Assembly: GCA_035493835.1 (NCBI GenBank)
Contig: DATJHO010000088.1
Coordinates: forward strand, 1 to 64,000
Reading direction: 5' to 3'
DNA length: 64,000 nucleotides
Source: DASZTU01 sp035493835
Lineage (GTDB): Bacteria > Pseudomonadota > Alphaproteobacteria > Rhizobiales > Devosiaceae
Part shown: one piece after another, positions 34,988 through 42,808 of the stretch
Layout: the number at the start of each line of letters is the position of its first letter
How positions within the stretch are numbered: position 1 is the stretch's first letter
Notes under the pieces: model-generated
Told to the model about the DNA's origin: nothing
What the model saw: only the letters and a program-made list of their open reading frames with translations
The model's database searches: none
Translations under genes and position numbers: made by a program

Positions 34988-35003
34988 AGCTAAACGATTA
35001 GCT
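34988..35003. promoter_or_regulatory. LacI-type operator
   Basis: AGCTAAACGATTAGCT has perfect 6-bp arms (AGCTAA/TTAGCT) around ACGA, with a CG exactly at the centre, as LacI/PurR/RbsR-family operators have. It ends 10 bases before the LacI start codon and lies in the 170-base divergent region, so it could control both the regulator and the importer operon. Confidence 0.6.
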
Positions 35004-35012
35004 GCGCGGCAG

Positions 35013-36023
35013 ATGGCAACAATAAAAGATGTGGCACAGACCGCTGGCGTTTCAACAGCCACGGTATCGGCAGTTGTTAACGATTCGGCGTATGTAAGCC
35101 CGGAGCTGCGGGCCCGCGTGCTGGCGGCAATAAAGGAACTGCGCTATGCGCCCTCATTGCTGGCGCGCAGCCTGCGACGCGGGCATAGCCAGCTCCTCGC
35201 CATAGTGGTTTCGGACCTCTCCAACCCGTTTTTCGCGCGCGTCGTCTGCGCCGCCGAGGCGACCGTTGCCGATTGGGGCTATTCGCTGGTGGTATTTAAC
35301 AGCGACGAAAAGCCAGAAGCCGAAAAGCGCATCCTCAACCGCATTCGCATGCTCTCCTGCGAAGGAACGGTGCTCGTGCCGGTGGGCAATTCCAACCAGC
35401 GCATCCACCGGGAATTCGAGGGCCGGCCGATGCCGACCGTGCTGTTCGGGCGGACGGTCGACGACGACAAATCCGATACGGTGGTGATCGACAACCTTTC
35501 AGCCGGCCGTCACGCCACCAATTATTTGCTGGATTTGGGGCACAAGCGCATCGGCTCGATCACCGGGCCGCTCCAGCTGACGACCGGCCGCGGCCGCCTC
35601 GATGGCATGCTCGCCGCCATGCAGGCCCGCGGGCTGACGCCGGAGCCGCAGCACATCCGGTCCGGCGAGTTCCGCGAGGACGCGGCCTATTCAGTCGCGC
35701 GCAACCTGCTCGAGCAACCTGATCGTCCCTCGGCGCTTTACGTTGCCAACGGCGTGATGGCGCTCGGCACCATGCGCGCCATCGCCGATTTGGGCCTGAA
35801 ATGTCCTGACGACATCTCGATCGCCTCGACGGACACGATCCCCGGTATCGGCGGCCTGCATCCGCGGATCACGCGGACCGAGCATCCGGTCGTGGACATG
35901 GTTGATGAGGCGATCCGCCTGTTGGTCGACCGCATCGACCGTGGGCCCGAAGTGGAGCCCCGCAACGTGGTGTTTCAGCCGGCGCTGGTGGTCGGCGACA
36001 GCTGCGCACCGTTGGACAGGTGA
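35013..36023 (+). CDS. LacI-family transcriptional regulator
   Basis: This 336-residue repressor starts with the LacI helix-turn-helix and hinge (TIKDVAQTAGVSTATVSAVVNDSAYVSPELRARVLAAIKELRY, about 2-46; hinge ARSLRRG). A periplasmic-binding-protein-like core follows (63-330), with FFARVV and a typical ISIASTDTIP ending region. It is divergent from the ribose-type importer operon and probably senses its ligand. The gene ends only 3 bases from the convergent DUF6969-like gene. Confidence 0.93.
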   Translation: MATIKDVAQTAGVSTATVSAVVNDSAYVSPELRARVLAAIKELRYAPSLLARSLRRGHSQLLAIVVSDLSNPFFARVVCAAEATVADWGYSLVVFNSDEKPEAEKRILNRIRMLSCEGTVLVPVGNSNQRIHREFEGRPMPTVLFGRTVDDDKSDTVVIDNLSAGRHATNYLLDLGHKRIGSITGPLQLTTGRGRLDGMLAAMQARGLTPEPQHIRSGEFREDAAYSVARNLLEQPDRPSALYVANGVMALGTMRAIADLGLKCPDDISIASTDTIPGIGGLHPRITRTEHPVVDMVDEAIRLLVDRIDRGPEVEPRNVVFQPALVVGDSCAPLDR

Positions 36024-36026
36024 ATG

Positions 36027-36668
36027 TCAGGCAGGTGAACCAGCCTCGCCGCCCAACGCCTTGGTGGTGGCGCTGAGATCGACATAAACCTGCGAGGTGA
36101 CCTCGAGCTGCTTGTCCTCGCGCGCGGCAACATCCGTCTGCGGCACGTGGGCGGCCAGCACGCGGTCGCGCTCGCGGATCAGCTCGGCAATGTCGTCGCC
36201 GTAGAGCCGCAGGATCGCCGTCAGCCAGCGGTTCACCAGGTACGATGGGCGCGGCATTTGCATGTCGAACCGGGAGAGAAGTTCGATCGTCGGCTCGGCA
36301 TCCAGCCAGTCGTCGCCGACCACCCAGTGATTGACCGTAAACAGCCGCTTCAACTGGCCGAAGGCATCCACGCCCACGGCCACGAGGTGATGCACCGGGC
36401 CGTCCTTGCCATTGGGCCGGACGAAGCAATGAAAGTGCCCGTGCTCATCAGGCTCGGGGGGCATGTGGCAGTGATAATACCATTGGGCGCCGGAGGCGGC
36501 ATCGAACACGTCACCGGGCGGAAAATGCGCCCAGGCCGCCACCGGCCCGCCCTCGGGCAGCGTCGCCTTGACCACGCTATCGCCGGCCTTGGCGAGGATC
36601 GATTGGCAGAACAGCGCCTCCTGCCCTGCCCTCAGCCGATCCTCATTCGTAGTTGTCGCCTGTTCCAA
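36027..36668 (-). CDS. DUF6969-like protein, last gene of the sulfur cluster
   Basis: This 213-residue soluble protein is rich in His and aromatic residues: WYYHCHMP (about residues 63-70) and HGHFHCFV (about 76-83), then HHLVAVGVDAFGQLKRLFTVNHWVVGDDW. From memory this wording matches the uncharacterised DUF6969 family; that assignment needs a profile search. The clustered His pairs could bind metal. It starts at TTG 36668, 12 bases after the Cys-rich repeat gene, with TGAGG upstream. It has no signal peptide and probably acts in the cytosol. Its role beside sulfur genes is unknown. Confidence 0.7.
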   Translation of the reverse strand: MEQATTTNEDRLRAGQEALFCQSILAKAGDSVVKATLPEGGPVAAWAHFPPGDVFDAASGAQWYYHCHMPPEPDEHGHFHCFVRPNGKDGPVHHLVAVGVDAFGQLKRLFTVNHWVVGDDWLDAEPTIELLSRFDMQMPRPSYLVNRWLTAILRLYGDDIAELIRERDRVLAAHVPQTDVAAREDKQLEVTSQVYVDLSATTKALGGEAGSPA

Positions 36669-36680
36669 CGCGGTCGGGCC

Positions 36681-37145
36681 TCAGGGGGCGGCCGCTGAAC
36701 AAGGCGCCGCGGCAGGTGCAGGCGCTGCGGCTGCGGCAGGCGCCGCGGCAGAAGGCGGTGCGGCTGTTGCAGGCGCAGCGGCGGAACAGGGTGACGCTGC
36801 CGCGCAGGGTGCGGCCGCCGCACATGGGGACGATGCAGCACATGGGGACGCGGCTGCGGCAGCAGGAGCCGCAGCCGCCGCGGCAGGTGCTGCCGCACAG
36901 GGCGCGCCCGCGGCGCATGGAGACCCGGCGGCGCATGGATTGGCTGCTGCCGCGGCTGCACTTGCCGCGGGGGCCGTAGCCGCAGGAGCCGCTGCGGCGG
37001 CGACGGAGGCCGGCGGCTGGGTGGAATACGCACCGCCAGCTACAGCGGCCGCAGGCGCCCCCCGGTGGGTGACTTCGTCGGCGGCCACGGCGGCGGTTGA
37101 CGCCAGCAACAGGGTTCCGAAGAGTAAAGTGTTGCGAGCGCTCAT
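36681..37145 (-). CDS. Secreted Ala/Pro/Cys hexapeptide-repeat protein
   Basis: This 154-residue protein has a clean Sec signal peptide (hydrophobic 7-18, cleavage near AVAA, 22). The mature part is almost entirely Ala, Pro, Ser and Cys. Seven hexapeptides of the form [NSA]-P-C-[AS]-A-[GAS] occur in two blocks, with Cys at 71, 77, 83 and at 102, 108, 114, 120; an eighth PC lies at 149. The ATG overlaps the YedE-like stop by four bases (ATGA), so it is translationally coupled and very probably real. No known family is recognised. Regular exported thiols suggest metal or sulfane-sulfur binding, which is inference. The antisense Ala-rich frame is a shadow. Confidence 0.78.
   Translation of the reverse strand: MSARNTLLFGTLLLASTAAVAADEVTHRGAPAAAVAGGAYSTQPPASVAAAAAPAATAPAASAAAAAANPCAAGSPCAAGAPCAAAPAAAAAAPAAAAASPCAASSPCAAAAPCAAASPCSAAAPATAAPPSAAAPAAAAAPAPAAAPCSAAAP
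36777..36941 (-). repeat. 18-bp coding repeats (x-P-C-A-A-x hexapeptides)
   Basis: Three 18-bp units cover 36888-36941 and four cover 36777-36848, each encoding [NSA]PC[AS]A[GAS]. The intervening stretch is Ala/Pro-rich without Cys. The array lies inside the secreted repeat-protein gene. Confidence 0.75.
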
Positions 37146-38353
37146 TTCTTGAATCCATCCAGGCCGAAGAGTGGACGCAGCGCGATACCTGCCGTGCTGC
37201 CGGCGAAGGCCGCGGCAAACCACAGCCAAGCGTGAACGCTGCCTGAAGCGATGCCGCTGAACAAGGCACCGATATTACAGCCGAAGGAAAGCCGGGCGCC
37301 ATACCCCATGGCCACGCCCCCAATCGCGGCCGCGACGAACGACAGCAGCGACACCGGGACTTTTGGCGCGAATTTTCCGGCGAGACCGGCGGCCAAGGCC
37401 GAGCCGAGGATGATCCCGAAATCCATGACAGAGGTCACGTCGAAGAGCACTCCGTGGCTGAGAGCACTGGCCTGGGCCGGCCAAGTCCAGAATTCCCACT
37501 TGTCGATCGGAATGCCGACCGCCTGCGTGATCTTGGCTCCCCACAGGGCAAAACCATAAGTCACCGACCACGGGTGGCCGGCCACCAGCAAGGTGGCCAC
37601 ATTGAGCACCGCGAGCGCCACGCCGGCGCCGAACAGTGGCCAGGGGCCTTGCAGCACTCGCGCGAGGCCCTGCGTCGTCGGCTTGGCAACGCGCTCCAGC
37701 GATCCGTGGACGCGGCGCTCGATTGCGATCGTTACCGCAGCCACCGCGCCAAGGCCCAGCAGCGTCACCGCGATGGCGCCCGGAACCCCGATCGCCGTAC
37801 CAAGGCTGATCGGCCGTAGGGACGGCAAGCTGAGCCACCACGGCAGGTTGGCGGTGCCGAGCACCGCGCCGACAATGAAAAAGATCAAGGTCACCAGCAT
37901 GCGGGCACTGCCGCCGCCGACCGTGAACAGCGTGCCCGATCCGCAGCCGCCACCGAGTTGCATGCCGACGCCGAAGATCGCGGCGCCAAACAGGACGGAG
38001 ACCCCCACCGGCGCAACGGCACCCGCCAAGGGTTGGCCGAAAGCCGTTCCGTGCGCCAGGAGCGGAATGAAAATCACGGCCGCAACTGCGACCATCAGCA
38101 TCTGCGCGCGAATGGACCGCCCGCGCTTTTCGACGACCATTCGCCGCCAGCCGCCGGTGAAGCCAAAGGAGGCGTGGTAAAGCGTTAGTCCGAGCAGCGC
38201 GCCGATAAGGAAGAGCGCGGCCTGCCGCACATCGACCAGCCTGTCGATCACCAGCGCTCCGGCAACAAGCGCGACGAGAGCCACCATTACGGGGCCGCGG
38301 TCGAACCGTGGGAGGACGAATGATCGAGACGGCGCGGCGGTGATATCAGTCAT
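37142..38353 (-). CDS. YeeE/YedE family sulfur-compound transporter, two-repeat form
   Basis: This 403-residue protein has about ten membrane segments in two homologous halves. Each half carries the family's Cys motif: GGGCGSGT (Cys137) and SFGCNIGALF (Cys359). In thiosulfate transporters of this family such cysteines contact the substrate. The ATG at 38353 has AAGG upstream; a longer in-frame start at 38485 would run back into the sulfurtransferase gene. It sits between an exported rhodanese and a Cys-rich secreted protein, which supports import of thiosulfate or another sulfane-sulfur carrier. Confidence 0.9.
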   Translation of the reverse strand: MTDITAAPSRSFVLPRFDRGPVMVALVALVAGALVIDRLVDVRQAALFLIGALLGLTLYHASFGFTGGWRRMVVEKRGRSIRAQMLMVAVAAVIFIPLLAHGTAFGQPLAGAVAPVGVSVLFGAAIFGVGMQLGGGCGSGTLFTVGGGSARMLVTLIFFIVGAVLGTANLPWWLSLPSLRPISLGTAIGVPGAIAVTLLGLGAVAAVTIAIERRVHGSLERVAKPTTQGLARVLQGPWPLFGAGVALAVLNVATLLVAGHPWSVTYGFALWGAKITQAVGIPIDKWEFWTWPAQASALSHGVLFDVTSVMDFGIILGSALAAGLAGKFAPKVPVSLLSFVAAAIGGVAMGYGARLSFGCNIGALFSGIASGSVHAWLWFAAAFAGSTAGIALRPLFGLDGFKK

Positions 38354-38450
38354 TTTAGGTGCCTTGGTGCGGCCAGCATGTTGGCAGCCGCAGTGAAACA
38401 GAATGCCCGGGACAGCCTCCCGGGCATCCGGAACTTCGATTGAAGGGAAA

Positions 38451-39371
38451 TTACTGGTGGACGACGACCGGACGCGACGGGTCAAGCGTCCATTGCGACA
38501 TCGAGCCGTCGTAGAGCTTGACGTTCTTCAGCCCCTCGACCTGCGATAGGCCGAACCAGGCGAGCGTGGCAAGGTGGCCGGTGTTGCAGAAGGTGATGAT
38601 GTTGTCCTTGCCCTCGAGGCCCGCCTTCTTCAGCAGCCCATCGATTGTGTTCTTGTCGACGAAGGTGGCGGTCTTGTCGTCATAGAACGAGGTGAAGTTG
38701 ATGTTGACCGCGGTGGGGATGCTTCCGAGCTCCTTGACGGTCGGGGTCTTCTCCTTGCCGATGAACTGGGCAACGCTGCGGGCATCGACCAGGTTCGCGT
38801 CGCCCTGGATGGCCTTCTCGACCGATGCGATATCGGCGCGGAGTTCCGGGCGATAGTTCGGGGTGAAATTGCCCTTGGCCGGCGTCACGGCGTCGGTCGA
38901 AAGCGGATCGCCGGCGGCCGCCCAGGCCCGGTAACCGCCATTGAGCAAAGTGACATTGTCGTGGCCGAGGACCTTGAAGGTCCAGTAGATGCGCGTTGCA
39001 CCGCCGAATTCGTTCGCGTCGGTGCCGGCGGGGACGATCACCACTTCGGTGTCATTGTTGATGCCGAGGCTGGCGATCTTGGCCGCGATCTGGTCAGGCG
39101 GCGGCAGCATGCCGGGAGCGCCGCCGATGTTGGCGCGCCAGCCGAAGCTCGAATACTGAGCGTCAACTGCGCCCGGGATGTGACCCTGGGCGTAGGGATT
39201 ACCGGCCTTGGTCAGATCGCGCACGTCGAGGACGACGAGGCCGGAATCGCCGAGATGCTGCTTGAGCCAGCCCGCATCGACCAGAGGCTGGTCGGTCAGG
39301 CCAGCAGCGGCGGCAGCGGTGACGGGAAGAAGGCTGACGGCGAATGCTGCCAGAAGCACTTTAAAGCGCAT
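38451..39371 (-). CDS. Exported double-rhodanese sulfurtransferase
   Basis: This 306-residue enzyme has a Sec signal peptide (about 1-23) and two rhodanese domains. The first (about 30-150) lacks a catalytic Cys (IVPAGTDAN in its place). The second has the active loop CNTGHL (Cys262). Such periplasmic enzymes move sulfane sulfur between thiosulfate, thiols and acceptors. The ATG at 39371 is chosen since the signal peptide begins there; the frame stays open far upstream, but that is antisense to the thioredoxin and CcdA genes. It is the first gene of the minus-strand sulfur operon. Confidence 0.92.
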   Translation of the reverse strand: MRFKVLLAAFAVSLLPVTAAAAAGLTDQPLVDAGWLKQHLGDSGLVVLDVRDLTKAGNPYAQGHIPGAVDAQYSSFGWRANIGGAPGMLPPPDQIAAKIASLGINNDTEVVIVPAGTDANEFGGATRIYWTFKVLGHDNVTLLNGGYRAWAAAGDPLSTDAVTPAKGNFTPNYRPELRADIASVEKAIQGDANLVDARSVAQFIGKEKTPTVKELGSIPTAVNINFTSFYDDKTATFVDKNTIDGLLKKAGLEGKDNIITFCNTGHLATLAWFGLSQVEGLKNVKLYDGSMSQWTLDPSRPVVVHQ

Positions 39372-39605
39372 GGAGAGGTACCTTAGAAAAACATACCCCA
39401 TTCTGACACATTCGCTCCGCCCGCGCGGCTGACAGGTTTCCAAATTAGCGGGCGTTCGACAAATTTCTCCTCGGGCCAAACGGCTTTGGACGCAACGAAA
39501 TTCCGATTCAGCCGGTAGGCTTTCGACGCGCCAGCTGGAATAATTGCCGGCAATGAGCGGCCGCGGGAACGCGGTCGCCTGCGTTTTAGGGTTCAAAGGT
39601 CGACT
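39372..39605. promoter_or_regulatory. Divergent promoter region of the sulfur locus
   Basis: These 234 bases separate the sulfurtransferase (minus) from the thioredoxin gene (plus). GC is lower than in the flanking genes, and AATAAT at 39539-39544 is a possible -10 for the plus strand. No clear operator was found. Confidence 0.35.
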
Positions 39606-40025
39606 ATGTTTGCGCTGCTCCGCCCCTTCTTCATCTCCCTTCTCCTGCTTGCCCCGCTCGGCGGCGTTGCCATGGCCGCTGAGCCGCCGGCGGCGGTGGC
39701 AGCCACCACGGCGTCGCAGGTCGTCAGTTTCGAGAACGAGGCGCAGCTCGATAGCCTCGCGGCCAAGGGAAAGACGATTGTCTACTTCTATGCGGCCTGG
39801 TGCCCCGAATGCCGCGCGACGGTCACGGACCTTAATGCGCGCTGGAACCGTGTTCGGCCGAACCTGACCTTGGTGATTGCCGACTACGACCAGGAAAAGG
39901 CGCTCAAGGCCAAATATGGCGTCACCTACCAGGATACGTTCGTGTTGCTCGACGCCAAGGGCGCGGCGGTGAAATCGTGGAATGGCGGCGGCCTCGACGG
40001 CCTCAACGACAATACCCGCAGCTAG
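39606..40025 (+). CDS. Exported thioredoxin-like protein with CPEC active site
   Basis: This 139-residue protein has a signal peptide (about 1-24) and a thioredoxin fold with the redox motif WCPEC (Cys66 and Cys69), plus the cis-Pro region YQDTFVLLD in which the usual cis-proline is not obvious. It should act in the periplasm as a thiol reductant. CcdA, encoded 12 bases downstream, would pass electrons to it from cytosolic thioredoxin. With the divergent rhodanese it could reduce sulfur-loaded or disulfide-bonded partners. Confidence 0.86.
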   Translation: MFALLRPFFISLLLLAPLGGVAMAAEPPAAVAATTASQVVSFENEAQLDSLAAKGKTIVYFYAAWCPECRATVTDLNARWNRVRPNLTLVIADYDQEKALKAKYGVTYQDTFVLLDAKGAAVKSWNGGGLDGLNDNTRS

Positions 40026-40037
40026 GATCGACCGAAA

Positions 40038-40763
40038 ATGGCGTTCAGCCTGGCGCTCGCCTTCGTTGCGGGCGTGATCACGATCCTTTCGCCCTGCGTA
40101 TTGCCCCTGCTGCCGCTCATTCTCGGCGCCGCAACGCAGGAGGGCAAGGCGCGGCCATGGGGTGTGATCGTCGGGTTTGTCGGCGCTTTCACGGCGGCGA
40201 CACTGGCGCTCAGCTATCTGGTGCGCACGCTCGGCGTTCCTCCAGATCTCAATCGTACGCTGAGCGCCATCGTGCTGGCCCTGCTCGGGCTGGTGCTCTT
40301 GGTGCCACGGCTGCAGTTGGGCTTCGAGCGCTGGGCCGGCGGCTTTGCTTCCTTCGCGCCAAGGGGAGCCTTGGCCGGGGGCTTCGGCGGAGGGCTGACG
40401 GTGGGACTGGGACTGGGCCTCGCCTGGAGCCCGTGCGTTGGTCCGATCATGGCATCGGTCATCACCCTGGCGCTGAACCAGGCCGTCGGCCCCGGCGCCA
40501 TTGCCATCACGCTGGCCTATTCGCTGGGCACCGCGCTGCCGATGGCAGCGGTCCTGCTTGGCGGACGGCAACTGGTGCGGCGGCTGGGCTGGTTTCAGTC
40601 TAATGCCGGGCTGATCCGCTATGTTTTTGGTGGCGTGCTGGTCGTCATCGCTTTGGCCATCTGGCTCGGATGGGACCGCAGCCTGCAAATAATGCTGCTC
40701 GATCACTTCCCCGCTTGGGAAACTATCCTCACGGGCTGGGAGCCGGGCCGACCCGCGCAGTGA
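40038..40763 (+). CDS. ccdA: CcdA-type thiol-disulfide transmembrane reductase
   Basis: This 241-residue membrane protein has six hydrophobic segments in two inverted halves, each beginning with the redox Pro-Cys motif: LSPCVLP (Cys20) and WSPCVGP (Cys133). CcdA/DsbD-type proteins carry reducing equivalents from cytosolic thioredoxin to periplasmic thioredoxin-like proteins, here very likely the CPEC protein encoded immediately upstream. Its length is usual for CcdA. No cytochrome c maturation genes are near, so its role here may be sulfur-related. Confidence 0.9.
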   Translation: MAFSLALAFVAGVITILSPCVLPLLPLILGAATQEGKARPWGVIVGFVGAFTAATLALSYLVRTLGVPPDLNRTLSAIVLALLGLVLLVPRLQLGFERWAGGFASFAPRGALAGGFGGGLTVGLGLGLAWSPCVGPIMASVITLALNQAVGPGAIAITLAYSLGTALPMAAVLLGGRQLVRRLGWFQSNAGLIRYVFGGVLVVIALAIWLGWDRSLQIMLLDHFPAWETILTGWEPGRPAQ

Positions 40764-40775
40764 GGAAGTGGCGGA

Positions 40776-40942
40776 TCAATCCTCCCGAAAGACTCGGGTC
40801 AGCTGCTCGGCAAACGGCTGGAGGAGGTAAGACAGGACACTGCGGTCCTCCGTCTTGATGAAGGCCTCGACCGGCAATCCGGCAAGACCGCCGACGAATG
40901 GGAAGCCCAGGTGCTGAACTGATAGCCTGAAGTGAGCTCGTT
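40776..40942 (-). pseudogene. C-terminal relic of a HlyD-type type I secretion adaptor
   Basis: On the minus strand a stop-bounded stretch of about 55 codons encodes AGLPVEAFIKTEDRSVLSY followed by LLQPFAEQLTRVFRED, the unmistakable C-terminus of HlyD/PrtE-type membrane-fusion proteins. The frame is closed by TGA at 40940-40942, there is no start codon context, and no transporter ATPase or outer-membrane partner lies nearby. It is a degraded gene end lying convergent to ccdA. Confidence 0.72.
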
Positions 40943-41005
40943 CACCTCACTGCCGCCCGAGACGCCCCGACGGTCCATGACCGCGGGGGCGTCCCCCCGT
41001 TTGGC

Positions 41006-41165
41006 TTGCGGGCCAAGAAAATCCTCGGCAACTGGGCGGTGCTCGTGCCATTCGGCGCCATCATCCTGTTCCTGCTTTGCCGGGCCGGTGATCACCATCG
41101 TGATCGACAGCTTTCGGACAGGTGTCCCCCTGGCTCAACCAATGGGTCATTCCAAGGGAAGGTGA
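41006..41165 (+). pseudogene. Frameshifted N-terminal fragment of an ABC permease
   Basis: One frame reads KKILGNWAVLVPFGAIILF, a first membrane segment of a permease. Around 41076 the sensible reading moves to another frame, CFAGPVITIVIDSFRTG, which continues as such permeases do and then degenerates. A single indel would explain this. The fragment lies directly upstream of a polyamine-type importer that has no ATPase gene. Confidence 0.4.
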
Positions 41166-41375
41166 ACCGTGCGGAAAACTTTCCGCAAACCCGACATATC
41201 CTGCACAGGCCAAGTCTCCAAACCCACTGGACTTAATCCGGCTGGCCCCTACGATATCAGGCGTTCCCGAGGTTCTCGCGAATGCCGTCCCGCAGCGCGA
41301 AATGTGAGGTCGAACAGAATGCCCGACTTCGATATGCGCGCGCTGCCCGTCATGATCAGCAAAGGATCGACCGAA

Positions 41376-42482
41376 ATGACCAGCCGTTCCTCATCCAGCA
41401 CCAGCCCCATTTTGAATCGGCGTTCGCTCCTCGGCATGATGGGCGCAATGCCCGCAGCCGCAGCCCTCTCGGGCTTTTTCCCGCGCAATGCACATGCTGC
41501 GGGCGCGCTGAACATCTATAGCTGGCCGGACTATTTCTCGCAGGACGACCTCGACGCCTACGCGAAGAAATCGGGCGTTACGCCCAACATTGCGACGTAC
41601 AACGCCAATGAATTGATGTTCGCCAAGCTCAACAGCCCGGCAGGCGCGGGTTTCGACATCGTGATCCCCTCCTCCGGCTGGATCAAGCAATTGGCGGACA
41701 AGGGGCTGTTGCAGCCGCTCGACCACAGCAAGATCAATTTCGCAGCGCTCGACCCATCGCTGCTCAACCGCGACTACGATCCCGGCAACAAATACTCGGT
41801 CCCCAAGGACTGGGGCCTGCTCGGCGTCGTCTATGACCCCGATGCAGTGGGCGGCGAGATCAAGACCTGGCAGGATTTTCTCGATGCCGGCGCCAAGCCG
41901 GGGGTTTCGGGCAAGGTGCGGCTGACCAAGGATTCGGGCGAGACGCTGGGACCGGCCCTCTGGATCGCGGGCAAGGACTGGAACAAGGCGAGCGAGGCCG
42001 ATATCCGGGCCGCCGGCGAGGTGATGAAGGATTTTGCCAAGCACGTGAAGACGTTCTCGAGCTTCGATCCGGCCGCCATGGCCTCGGGTGCCATCGTTCT
42101 CGCCCAGGCCAATCAAGCGGCGGCGCGCGGGGCCATCCAGCAGAATCCCAAGCTGAAATGGGTGGTGCCCGGCCCGATGAGCGAAATCTGGGTCGACAAC
42201 TATGCCATCGCGGCCAAGGCGGCCAATGTCGAACAGGCCTATGATTTCCTGAACTTCTTCCTCAGCCCCGACATCCAGGTGAAAGAAACGGCCTATCTTG
42301 GCTATCCGGCCGCGATCGCCGGGCTGCAGGCCAAGCTGCCGCAGGATGTCCAGCACGCCGACCTGATCTTCGGCGGCCCGGGGCTGGATTTTTCCAAGCT
42401 CACCTCGTTCATCGTCGATCCGGCAACCATCGGAGTCTACCAGGAAGTGCAAAACGAGGTGATGGCCGCCGCGGGGTCGTGA
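41376..42482 (+). CDS. Polyamine-type ABC importer binding protein (PotD/PotF class), Tat signal
   Basis: This 368-residue protein has a twin-arginine signal (NRRSLLGMMGAMPAAAALSG) ending near HAAG. The mature start GALNIYSWPDYFSQDDLDAYAKKSG is typical of spermidine/putrescine binding proteins, followed by VPKDWGLLGVVYDPDAVG. The ATG at 41376 has AAAGGA about 9 bases upstream; the frame is open further upstream without a better start. Polyamines, opines or gamma-aminobutyrate are possible ligands. It heads an operon of two permeases and an aminotransferase, with a REP cluster inserted after it. Confidence 0.9.
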   Translation: MTSRSSSSTSPILNRRSLLGMMGAMPAAAALSGFFPRNAHAAGALNIYSWPDYFSQDDLDAYAKKSGVTPNIATYNANELMFAKLNSPAGAGFDIVIPSSGWIKQLADKGLLQPLDHSKINFAALDPSLLNRDYDPGNKYSVPKDWGLLGVVYDPDAVGGEIKTWQDFLDAGAKPGVSGKVRLTKDSGETLGPALWIAGKDWNKASEADIRAAGEVMKDFAKHVKTFSSFDPAAMASGAIVLAQANQAAARGAIQQNPKLKWVVPGPMSEIWVDNYAIAAKAANVEQAYDFLNFFLSPDIQVKETAYLGYPAAIAGLQAKLPQDVQHADLIFGGPGLDFSKLTSFIVDPATIGVYQEVQNEVMAAAGS

Positions 42483-42504
42483 TCGAGGGCTGGGCCGTGT
42501 GGCC

Positions 42505-42760
42505 CACCCCTCATCCGGCGCTCCGCGCCACCTTCTCCCGTAAGGGGAGAAGGAAGAGCGAGGCACCGCTTTGCCACATCCCCCCTCTCCCCTTGCGGGA
42601 GAGGGTGCCGGCAGGCGGGTGAGAAGTGGCCGCCTGGAGAAGCCCACACCGTCATTCCTGCGAAGGCCGGAATCCAGTACGCTCCGCCGAAACAGTCCGG
42701 CACGGCCAATGATGCATCCAAACTCTTGCGCACATGGGATCCCGGCTGCCGCCGGGATGT
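42505..42760. repeat. Cluster of REP-like palindromes between binding protein and permease
   Basis: At least four palindromes follow each other: GGCGCTCCGCGCC at 42517-42529; CCTTCTCCC (42531-42539) with GGGAGAAGG (42545-42553); CCCTCTCCCC with GGGAGAGGG within 42583-42605; and ATCCCGGC (42739-42746) with GCCGGGAT (42751-42758). A GTCATTCCTGCGAAGGCCGGAAT unit lies at 42651-42673. These are common intergenic repeat families of Rhizobiales. Confidence 0.72.
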
Positions 42761-42808
42761 GGACGGGAAGGTCGGCGATCGGCCCCCAAAATCAGGCGGT
42801 GTCGCAGC

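Noticed and set aside
36777..36941. Regular 18-bp repeats as a possible CRISPR-like or VNTR array
   Set aside because: The repeats are in frame inside a coding sequence, without unique spacers of constant length and without cas genes. They encode a hexapeptide repeat.
36568..37152. Long Ala/Gly-rich open frame on the plus strand opposite the Cys-repeat gene
   Set aside because: It is the antisense reading of Ala/Pro/Cys repeats. It has no ribosome-binding site, and the minus-strand gene has a signal peptide and an ATGA overlap with its neighbour.
39372..40706. Upstream extension of the sulfurtransferase frame by about 445 codons
   Set aside because: It is antisense to thioredoxin and ccdA, rich in Gln/Arg/His, and the signal peptide starts at the ATG at 39371.
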